35,580 nt of DNA. Origin: an uncultured Pseudomonadota bacterium (GTDB taxonomy: Bacteria; Pseudomonadota; Gammaproteobacteria; Methylococcales; Methylomonadaceae). Numbering within the stretch: position 1 is the first letter of the stretch; every line of letters starts with the position of its first letter. Positions 1-6,787 of the stretch are shown piece after piece. The notes below the pieces were generated by a model, which was not told the origin of the DNA, did not search any database, and worked only from the letters and a program-made list of their open reading frames with translations. A program made the position numbers and the translations under genes. The DNA lies in NCBI GenBank assembly GCA_903867225.1, contig CAIPQN010000007.1:1-35580 (forward strand), read 5' to 3'.

Positions 1-1
1 A

Positions 2-418
2 ACTAAAAATGCCCAATATAAACAAACCATTGATGGTTTTGATGCCAGCGTTGCCGCATATCGACAAACCGTTTTAACGGGTTTTCAAGAAGTGGAAGAC
101 AATTTAGCTGCGTTACGGATTTTAAAAGAAGAAATCGAAACGCAAAATAAAGCTGTTGAGGCGGCAAATCAGGCATTGATGCTCACAACCAATCAATATC
201 AAGCTGGAACGATTAGTTATTTGAATGTCATGACCGCACAAACGGCTACGTTATCAAATCGTCAAACAGCTGTGTTATTGCAAGGTGAACAACTTATGGC
301 TTCTGTTTTATTGATAAAAGCCTTGGGCGGCGGTTGGAATGAAAAATTATTACCAACGCCCAAAGAAGCCACTGGTGAAAGAAAATGGACGGATTATTTA
401 ATTTTGCCGATTGAATAA
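2..418 (+). CDS. TolC/NodT-family efflux outer-membrane protein, C-terminal part
   Basis: The open frame runs in from the left edge, so the gene is 5'-truncated by the window and only about 138 C-terminal residues are seen. The pattern AYRQTVLTGFQEVEDNLA at residues 19-36, followed by a long helix and a TISYLNVMTAQTA stretch, is the typical second helical-hairpin repeat of RND-pump outer-membrane factors (OprM/NodT type). These form trimeric channels across the periplasm and outer membrane. The remaining pump genes would lie to the left, outside this window. A GTG at 92 is inside the conserved helix and is not the start. Family assignment is good; the substrate cannot be told. Confidence 0.88.
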   Translation, partial: TKNAQYKQTIDGFDASVAAYRQTVLTGFQEVEDNLAALRILKEEIETQNKAVEAANQALMLTTNQYQAGTISYLNVMTAQTATLSNRQTAVLLQGEQLMASVLLIKALGGGWNEKLLPTPKEATGERKWTDYLILPIE

Positions 419-442
419 TTGGTAGCAACTAATTTTGACGGC

Positions 443-474
443 GAAAAAAAAGCCCCGCTGATTTGAAATCAGCG
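443..474 (-). terminator. Rho-independent terminator of the porin gene
   Basis: A perfect inverted repeat CGCTGATT-tga-AATCAGCG lies at 456-474. On the minus strand it is followed by GGGGC and a run of T (443-451). It sits about 30 bp past the porin stop at 506. It may also stop transcripts arriving from the convergent efflux gene, but no T-tract is seen on that strand. Confidence 0.85.
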
Positions 475-505
475 AGGCATCAAGCTATGAACTTAACTTT
501 TTAAC

Positions 506-2143
506 TTACCAATCTAACTGAACACGAGTTTCGATAATGTCGAAGTCGGTATTGTTAAATGCTGAACTACGGGCATTTAAACCTGTAAACTTACCACCAC
601 CTGCAATGTCCGTGTTGATGTCTAAAGCGTGAACATAGTTGGTCATTACTCGAACGTGTGGATTCGGATACCAGTTGATACCGAGTTTCGCAGTTGATAA
701 ACGTCCTCCGTTCATAACACCATCATTCAAATTGATGAAATCATAACCTGTTGCAACTTCCCATGCACCCCAGCCGCCTTTCATATCGAAATTGCGCGTA
801 GGTGTTAAACGATCCCACGCACCTGTTTTAGATTTGTAAGCACGAGATTCACCCGTTACGAAATAGCTCATATAACCATAGTAACCGTCTAAAGCTACGC
901 CATTTCCATAACCTTGACCTGAAATATCTGTTCGGATATATTCGCCTTGTGCTGAGAATGATCCATAAACCACCGCACTTTCTGCACCAAAACGAGTAAG
1001 GTGATCGGCTCTACGTCCTGTTGCTCTCGAACCACCAGTTAAGTTACCTGTGCTCAATATGCCTTGACGATCTACGTTAGTATCTGGATTCGCTGTGAAT
1101 ACAGCACCACCATTAGCAAAAGCATTTGTACCGTCGTAATTGTTATTAAGATTGATATAAGAGCCTGAAGTACCAATGTGCAAGAATTTCGATTTACTTT
1201 CCATCCATGGTGTACCACTTACACGAGCATTGACTTCCCAACCTGTATCACCGCCGCCGCCGTTACGGTTTACACCGCCGTTTGCACCGATAGAACTAGG
1301 ACTTGATCCACCAGTTGCTCCAGAAGCACCAAGACCGTTAAAGTTTTGACCAACTGCTTCGGTTTGTAACGAGCCTGCAACCTGCCAACGATCTTCTGCA
1401 TAAGTTGCACCCATACCCATTTTGTAAGTATTCAAGTTGTCAACGAAAGTGTTGGTAATCATGTTACGTTCAATAAATGTTATGTAACGGTTACTGGTTG
1501 CTTCTTCCATACTGAAAGGTTCTTTGAATGAACCAAATTTAATTTGGAGGGGCTTGGAAAAGTTGTAACCGATGTAAGCGTCGGTAACGCCAGCAGCAAC
1601 TGAACCATTACCGCGTGTGAAATCGTATTCAAATTTGTAAATAGTATCTTTGAAGAAGGTACCTTCAACACCCAAACGAGCGCGACGAAGAGCAACACCA
1701 TCATTTAATTCGTTAGGTAATGTACCTGCTGTAGCAGCGGGGGGTAAAACTTGGTTATTCGCATTGACTTGGGAGTCCACTTGCATTCGCCCATTGATTG
1801 CCATTTTGAAATTACCGTCACGACTTTTGAATTCGATGCCACCGTCTTTTTTAATTTCAACAACACCTTCATCATGAGATTCTTTTGCGTGTTCTTCTAA
1901 CGCTTTGATTTGATTGTCTTGTAATTCTAACTTGCTGCGTAATTCAGAAACATCGCCGCCACTTTTAACTGGTACGCCTTCTTGAACCTGTTCAAATGAA
2001 CCTAAAATTTGTCTGCCTGGACCTGCTTCGGTGTAAAGTTGCTTGGTTTTACTATCAACATATAAAACCATTGCAAATGCTGACGTTGTGAAATTTGCAG
2101 TTAAAACTGTAGCAACTGCCAAAGTGAGTTTTGATAATTTCAT
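506..2143 (-). CDS. Phosphate-selective porin-like outer-membrane protein (OprP/OprO family)
   Basis: This 545-residue protein has a Sec signal peptide (MKLSKLTLAVATVLTANFTTSAFA). A short region ending in a coiled-coil segment (about residues 66-88, SELRSKLELQDNQIKALEE) follows, then a long beta-rich domain ending in an aromatic residue (RVQLDW), as expected for an outer-membrane barrel. The barrel has the Porin_O_P look: INGRMQVD near the start, then LRRARLGVEGTFFKDTIYKFEYDF and GYNFSKPLQIKFGSFKEPFS-like strands. A Gly/Asn/Ser-rich stretch around residues 270-300 is probably a surface loop. A PhoB-type box array lies upstream, which supports a role in phosphate or other anion uptake under phosphate limitation. 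The true selectivity is inferred from the family and the box. The gene stands alone. Confidence 0.87.
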   Translation of the reverse strand: MKLSKLTLAVATVLTANFTTSAFAMVLYVDSKTKQLYTEAGPGRQILGSFEQVQEGVPVKSGGDVSELRSKLELQDNQIKALEEHAKESHDEGVVEIKKDGGIEFKSRDGNFKMAINGRMQVDSQVNANNQVLPPAATAGTLPNELNDGVALRRARLGVEGTFFKDTIYKFEYDFTRGNGSVAAGVTDAYIGYNFSKPLQIKFGSFKEPFSMEEATSNRYITFIERNMITNTFVDNLNTYKMGMGATYAEDRWQVAGSLQTEAVGQNFNGLGASGATGGSSPSSIGANGGVNRNGGGGDTGWEVNARVSGTPWMESKSKFLHIGTSGSYINLNNNYDGTNAFANGGAVFTANPDTNVDRQGILSTGNLTGGSRATGRRADHLTRFGAESAVVYGSFSAQGEYIRTDISGQGYGNGVALDGYYGYMSYFVTGESRAYKSKTGAWDRLTPTRNFDMKGGWGAWEVATGYDFINLNDGVMNGGRLSTAKLGINWYPNPHVRVMTNYVHALDINTDIAGGGKFTGLNARSSAFNNTDFDIIETRVQLDW

Positions 2144-2183
2144 GAGTTTCTCAAAATGAGTGAAGAAGTTAAAAATTTGCGCT

Positions 2184-2189
2184 AGATTA
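2184..2189 (-). promoter_or_regulatory. Candidate -10 element of the porin promoter
   Basis: TAATCT on the minus strand begins after a 10-nt gap from the last heptamer of the Pho box array. That is the spacing expected when a PhoB site replaces the -35 element. No good -35 hexamer is needed or seen. Confidence 0.55.
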
Positions 2190-2195
2190 AAAAAA

Positions 2196-2239
2196 TTAAA
2201 TGACAGTTTAATGACTTTTCAATGACATTTTAGTGACAG
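2196..2239 (-). promoter_or_regulatory. Tandem double Pho box (PhoB operator)
   Basis: Read on the minus strand there are four consecutive 11-bp units: CTGTCACTAAA, ATGTCATTGAA, AAGTCATTAAA and CTGTCATTTAA. The TGACA/TGACT cores on the plus strand start at 2201, 2212, 2223 and 2234, exactly 11 bp apart. The PhoB consensus is two CTGTCAT-like heptamers with a 4-bp AT-rich spacer, so this is two full boxes in tandem. The outer units match best and the inner two have one or two mismatches. The array lies about 53-96 bp upstream of the porin start. Confidence 0.85.
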
Positions 2240-2390
2240 CGCAACAAAATCATCTTTATTGTTGCAAAATTACGATTAAGTTATGAATTGACAACAATTA
2301 CATTGTATCCACGATTATCATCCAAAATTCTTGAATGCTGTGTTATGTTAGAATTTTGCCGCAAAACCTTCGGATAAAAAGGACAAAATT

Positions 2391-2984
2391 ATGAATTTAA
2401 AATATGCAGTAAATTACATTAGCGAAGACGAGTATTTGGAAGGTGAAAAAATTAGCGAAATCAAACACGAATATATTGATGGCGAAGTGTGGGCAATGGC
2501 AGGCGCAAGTCTGAGACACAATATCATCACAAGTACCGTATCGCGCCACTTTGGTAATCATTTAGAGGGTACACGTTGCACAGCCGTTTCATCTGATTTA
2601 AAAGTAAAAACCAATGACTGCTTTTTTTATCCTGATGTTGTTGTTTTGTGTTCAGATGAAAATGAACATAATTATTTCACCGATAAACCACTTATCATCG
2701 TCGAAGTCTTATCAAAAAATACCCGCAAAACAGATCAAACTATCAAAATGGTTGCTTACAAAATGCTACCAAGTTTGCAGGAATACGTTTTAATAGAACA
2801 AGATTTTGCGGAAGTCGAAGTGTGTCGCAGAAATAATCATTGGATTTCAGAACGCTATTTTTTAGGTGATGATGTGACATTTGAATCGATTGATTTAACG
2901 CTCTCAGTTGAATCGATTTATAACCGTGTGCAAAACGAAGATATTTTAGAATTTTTACAAGCCAAAACTCAGGAAACAAAATGA
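2391..2984 (+). CDS. Uma2-family (DUF820) restriction-endonuclease-like protein
   Basis: This 197-residue protein has the Uma2 layout: an N-terminal EIKHEYIDGEVWAMAGAS segment, a central SDLKVKT...FYPDVVV segment and LIIVEVLSKNT. The Asp of YPD and the Glu of VEVLS match the PD-(D/E)XK nuclease core. The family is abundant in cyanobacteria and filamentous bacteria; its cellular role is unsettled and some members are thought to be transposon- or defence-derived. The start has a good site (AAAAGGA at 2377-2383). A perfect -35-like TTGACA lies at 2288-2293, but the -10 candidate is poor. The stop overlaps the speA start by ATGA, so the two genes are probably translationally coupled. Confidence 0.85.
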   Translation: MNLKYAVNYISEDEYLEGEKISEIKHEYIDGEVWAMAGASLRHNIITSTVSRHFGNHLEGTRCTAVSSDLKVKTNDCFFYPDVVVLCSDENEHNYFTDKPLIIVEVLSKNTRKTDQTIKMVAYKMLPSLQEYVLIEQDFAEVEVCRRNNHWISERYFLGDDVTFESIDLTLSVESIYNRVQNEDILEFLQAKTQETK

Positions 2985-4807
2985 ATTCAATACTTAAACA
3001 ATCCGCTAAAACTTATGCTATCGATTCATGGGGCGATGGTTATTTTTCAATCAATGAAAAAGGAAATGTATGCGTCAAACCCAGCGCAGATAAAACGATT
3101 GAAATTGATTTATACGAAATCGCGCAATCGTTGAATGATAAAAATTTAGCGTTACCTGTTTTAGTCCGTTTTACCGATATTTTAAAAGATCGCGCCACAC
3201 GTTTAGATGCCGCATTTCAAAAAGCGCGAAAAACGTTGAACTATCAAGGCAGTTACACACCTGTTTATCCGATTAAAGTAAACCAACAACGGAAAGTCGT
3301 TGAAGGTATTTTAGCGGCGGAAAATATCGGTTTAGAAGCGGGAAGCAAGCCAGAATTATTGGCGATTATGGCGTTATCGAAATCCAAAAACGGCGTGATT
3401 GTTTGCAATGGTTACAAAGATCGCGCGTATATTCGATTGGCGTTGATTGGTTTGAAAATGGGCTTGAATGTCAATTTAGTGATTGAAAAACCGCTTGAGC
3501 TTGAATTGATTATTGACGAAGCCGCAAAATTAAACGTGATGCCACAAATGGGCGTGCGAGTACGTTTATCGAGTATCAGCGCGGGAAAATGGCAAAACAG
3601 TGGCGGAGAAAAATCAAAATTTGGATTACACGCGCATGAACTTTTACAACTCGTTGAACGCTTGAAACAAGCTAATATGTTGAGTGCGTTAAAATTGATG
3701 CACTTCCACATGGGGTCGCAAATTGCCAACATTCACGATATTAAAATCGCCCTTAAAGAAGCAGGACAGTTTTATGTGGAATTACACCGTTTAGGCGCAG
3801 AAATTCAAATTGTTGATACGGGCGGCGGTTTGGGTGTGGATTATGATGGCAGTAAATCACGTCGCGAATCGTCAATAAATTACAGTTTGAATGAATATGC
3901 GCTTAATATCGTGCGAGGTTTTGCTGAAGTTTGCGCTGAAAAAAATGTGCCGCAACCCGATATTTTTACAGAATCGGGACGGGCTTTGACCGCGCATCAT
4001 GCTGTGTTAATTACTGACGTGACGGACATCGAATCGATTTATCGCAATGAAGCCGAATTGGAAAAATTACTCACTATTCAAAATCCTGTCGAAGCGTATC
4101 ACGACGCACATTTTGATTTAGCGCAAGCGCGTGAAAGATTCGCTCAAGACCAATGTTCATTGGCAAATTTAGCGCAAGCAGAAAATATGTACGCGCTGTT
4201 GTGCCAAAAAATTCAAACGCAATTAAATCCACAAAATCAAAGTGAAGAAACGATTTTAGATGAATTAAATGAAAAATTGGCGGACAAAATTTTCTGTAAT
4301 TTTTCGTTATTTCAATCATTGCCAGATGTATGGGGAATTGACCAAATTTTCCCGATTATGCCGATTCACCGATTGAACGAAACACCAACCCGCCGTGCGG
4401 TAATTCAAGATTTAACCTGTGATTCGGACGGTCGAATTGATTGTTATATTGATGGGCAGAATTTAGAAAACACCTTGCCGATTCATGAAATCGACTCGGA
4501 AAAACCGTATTTGATTGGCTTTTTTATGTTGGGCGCGTATCAAGAAATTTTAGGTGATATGCACAATTTATTTGGTGACACGCATTCGATTAACATTAAG
4601 TTGGACAACGACGGTTATCATTTTGAAGATTTGCAAGAAGGCGAAGACGTTTCAGAACTGTTGGATTACGTTCACATCAGCAGTGACGAATTGATGCAAG
4701 CCTATCGGGAAAAATTAGCGGCTAGCGATTTAACCGATGTAGAAAAACAAAATTATGAAAGCGAATTGCTGGCGGGTTTAAATTCTTATACTTACTTGGC
4801 GAAATAA
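2981..4807 (+). CDS. speA: Biosynthetic arginine decarboxylase
   Basis: This enzyme converts arginine to agmatine with pyridoxal phosphate, the first step of the agmatine route to putrescine. At 608 residues it is slightly shorter than E. coli SpeA. Visible motifs are the PLP lysine in YPIKVNQ (about residue 94), HFHMGSQ (about residue 245), the phosphate-binding VDTGGGLGVDYDG, ESGRALTAHHA, and the catalytic-cysteine motif CDSDG near residue 483. The C-terminus ends LNSYTYLAK. The ATG overlaps the Uma2 stop by 4 bp and the next gene begins 2 bp after this stop, so it sits inside a tight operon. No spermidine synthase or agmatinase gene is nearby. Confidence 0.96.
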   Translation: MNSILKQSAKTYAIDSWGDGYFSINEKGNVCVKPSADKTIEIDLYEIAQSLNDKNLALPVLVRFTDILKDRATRLDAAFQKARKTLNYQGSYTPVYPIKVNQQRKVVEGILAAENIGLEAGSKPELLAIMALSKSKNGVIVCNGYKDRAYIRLALIGLKMGLNVNLVIEKPLELELIIDEAAKLNVMPQMGVRVRLSSISAGKWQNSGGEKSKFGLHAHELLQLVERLKQANMLSALKLMHFHMGSQIANIHDIKIALKEAGQFYVELHRLGAEIQIVDTGGGLGVDYDGSKSRRESSINYSLNEYALNIVRGFAEVCAEKNVPQPDIFTESGRALTAHHAVLITDVTDIESIYRNEAELEKLLTIQNPVEAYHDAHFDLAQARERFAQDQCSLANLAQAENMYALLCQKIQTQLNPQNQSEETILDELNEKLADKIFCNFSLFQSLPDVWGIDQIFPIMPIHRLNETPTRRAVIQDLTCDSDGRIDCYIDGQNLENTLPIHEIDSEKPYLIGFFMLGAYQEILGDMHNLFGDTHSINIKLDNDGYHFEDLQEGEDVSELLDYVHISSDELMQAYREKLAASDLTDVEKQNYESELLAGLNSYTYLAK

Positions 4808-4809
4808 CG

Positions 4810-5274
4810 ATGCGATTTTGGCTAATGAAATCTGAACCAAATGTATTCAGTATTGGTGATTTAATGGCGCGTCCTAATCAAATTGAACCGTGGGAAGGCG
4901 TGCGAAATTATCAAGCGCGAAATTTTATGCGTGAAATGGAATGTGACGATTTAGCCTTTTTTTATCATTCAAACTGCAAAGAAGCAGGCATTGTTGGCGT
5001 AATGAAAATCGTAAAGTCCGCTTATATTGATGACAGCGCATTCGATGAAAAAAGTCCGTATTTTGATTCAAAAAGTACCCTTGAAAAGCCACGTTGGTGG
5101 CGCGTTGATGTGCAATTTGTGCGGAAATTTGAACGCACCATTACGTTACATGAACTAAAAAAACGAACTGAATTAGCTGATTTTCAATTGATTCAACGAG
5201 GCAATCGATTGTCAATCTTGCCCGTAACCGAAACACAGTGGAAATGTATTGAAGAAAATAATGACGACTTCTAA
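4810..5274 (+). CDS. EVE-domain protein (YTH-like fold)
   Basis: This 154-residue protein begins MRFWLMKSEPNVFSIGDL and continues with WEGVRNYQARNFMREM, DLAFFYHSNC, GIVGVMKIVK and RWWRVDVQFVRKF. These are the standard motifs of the bacterial EVE family (thymocyte nuclear protein 1 type). EVE domains belong to the PUA/YTH-like fold and are thought to read modified bases in RNA or DNA; stand-alone bacterial members are generally untested. The start lies 2 bp after the speA stop. The 3' end overlaps the YchJ gene by 14 bp. Confidence 0.92.
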   Translation: MRFWLMKSEPNVFSIGDLMARPNQIEPWEGVRNYQARNFMREMECDDLAFFYHSNCKEAGIVGVMKIVKSAYIDDSAFDEKSPYFDSKSTLEKPRWWRVDVQFVRKFERTITLHELKKRTELADFQLIQRGNRLSILPVTETQWKCIEENNDDF

Positions 5275-5656
5275 TTCAAGCCTTTGCCCTTGTGGCTCAA
5301 ATCAAAATTACACCGAATGTTGCCAACCATTTCATGTTGGTGAAGATTTACCTGTTACAGCCGAAGCGTTAATGCGATCACGTTACAGCGCGTATGTTTT
5401 TAAGAATTCTGATTATTTGCTAATGACATGGCATAAAAACACGCGACCAAAACAACTCGATTTTTCGCAAGATAATACAACGTGGAAAAAACTGGAAATT
5501 TTGAACACAAAAAAAGGCGGTGCAAAAGATGATAAAGGTCGAGTGGAATTTAACGCGTTTTATGTTCAGGATAATGAAATACGGCTGATGCACGAAATCA
5601 GCCGCTTCAAGAAAATTGCTGGACGCTGGTTTTACGTCGATGGTGTTTTGGATTAG
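5261..5656 (+). CDS. YchJ-family (UPF0225) protein with SEC-C motif
   Basis: This 131-residue protein opens with a SEC-C zinc motif (CPCGSNQNYTECC), then EALMRSRYSAYVFKNSDYLLMTWH and a C-terminal domain ending RWFYVDGVLD, the usual YchJ arrangement. Its function is unknown; SEC-C motifs bind zinc and occur at the C-terminus of SecA, including the SecA encoded at 21298-23997. I chose ATG 5261, preceded by GAAGAA, over an in-frame TTG at 5249 that would add four residues. It overlaps the EVE gene by 14 bp. Its stop (5654-5656) interlocks with that of the convergent glucanase gene. Confidence 0.88.
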   Translation: MTTSNSSLCPCGSNQNYTECCQPFHVGEDLPVTAEALMRSRYSAYVFKNSDYLLMTWHKNTRPKQLDFSQDNTTWKKLEILNTKKGGAKDDKGRVEFNAFYVQDNEIRLMHEISRFKKIAGRWFYVDGVLD

Positions 5657-6774
5657 TCGAATTTATTTGGCAACCAACCATTATTTACACAATCTCGAAA
5701 ACACCACGCGGGCGTTGTTTCGGTTTTATAACTCCAAAAAAACCAACCAAGATATTTTTCAAACGTCGCCAATTGCGCCGCTGCATAACCACGATAAGCG
5801 ACGTTCATTTGAAAATCATCCATCGTTTCTAACGCATGATTAAAAGGACCTTCCGCCCAAAGTGACACCACTTTTAAATCTAATCCCAAACTCCACTCAC
5901 CCAAATACGTTTGCTGCTTCAACTCGTGAATAACATCATCCGCTTCTTGTTTCCATTCGCCGCTAGCTTTGTGAATATGCGTGTAAATATCCGAATCAAT
6001 ATCGGCGCGGTCAAAACATTGATAACGGTGCATATCAAAAACGACATTTTGAAATTCAGGTTCTGGCATAAAACCAATATATTCACGAAACGAACGAAAA
6101 CCATCGTGAAAAACCACTGCCACTTTATCGGGTGAACAATGTTGGCGAATGCGTTGATAAGCCAGCGTGTTGTAATTTTTCAAATAATCAGTTGGCACGT
6201 CCCAACGCGGTTCATTTAACACTTCAATCGCGTGCAATGCAGGACGATTTGAATAACGTTCTGCAAGTTTTTCCAACACATTTAACGAATGCTTTAAATA
6301 GACTTCTTCCGTGTGCCATTCGCACACATCTTTAATGCCGCCATTATCAAAACCATTTTGACAACCAGGTGCAGCGTGCAAATCAACGACTATGTTTAAA
6401 CCGAATTCTTCTGCCCAATCGAAAGCTTTATCTAAAATCTCAATGCCACCAACCACAAACGGATGTTTATGCTCGCCGTAACTGCGATGATAGGGATAAT
6501 CCGCACCAAAAATCCAATGTCCAATCGGAATACGAACCGCGTTAATACCACGTTCCGACAACCATTGAAAATCATCGTGCGTAATAAAACTGTTCCAATG
6601 CGCTTTTAAAACCGTGTCTGCTTTATCACCTAATTCAGCACAAAACGTGGTTTCGTCAGTCGCGTCTAAACCTTCAAAAATGCTCGGTGTCATCCATTTT
6701 TCTAACACCAACCAGCCACCTAAATTTACACCACGCAATTTTTTACCGCGTGCTTGTTCTATTTTTTTTGTCAT
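5653..6774 (-). CDS. Glycoside hydrolase family 5, exo-1,3-beta-glucanase-like
   Basis: This 373-residue TIM-barrel enzyme has RGVNLGGWLVLEKWMTPS at residues 14-31, an arrangement familiar from fungal-type exo-1,3-beta-glucanases (GH5 subfamily 9). Other motifs are VRIPIGHWIFG, VVDLHAAPGCQNGFDNGG, the acid/base glutamate in VLNEPRW (E188) and the nucleophile in LGEWSLG (E293). Both catalytic residues are present, so it is probably active on a beta-glucan or a short glucoside. There is no signal peptide, so it should be cytoplasmic unless exported by an unusual route. ATG 6774 has GAGG 8 nt upstream; an in-frame ATG at 6834 would run into the ABC gene and has no such site. It begins 13 bp after the ABC gene stop, so the two are probably co-transcribed. 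Confidence 0.88.
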   Translation of the reverse strand: MTKKIEQARGKKLRGVNLGGWLVLEKWMTPSIFEGLDATDETTFCAELGDKADTVLKAHWNSFITHDDFQWLSERGINAVRIPIGHWIFGADYPYHRSYGEHKHPFVVGGIEILDKAFDWAEEFGLNIVVDLHAAPGCQNGFDNGGIKDVCEWHTEEVYLKHSLNVLEKLAERYSNRPALHAIEVLNEPRWDVPTDYLKNYNTLAYQRIRQHCSPDKVAVVFHDGFRSFREYIGFMPEPEFQNVVFDMHRYQCFDRADIDSDIYTHIHKASGEWKQEADDVIHELKQQTYLGEWSLGLDLKVVSLWAEGPFNHALETMDDFQMNVAYRGYAAAQLATFEKYLGWFFWSYKTETTPAWCFRDCVNNGWLPNKFD

Positions 6775-6787
6775 GGAAAACACCTCG

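Noticed and set aside
2241-2265. Inverted repeat GCAACAA...TTGTTGC beside the Pho box
   Set aside because: Seven-base arms with an 11-base gap in an AT-rich spacer; no T-run and no clear regulatory position, so probably chance.
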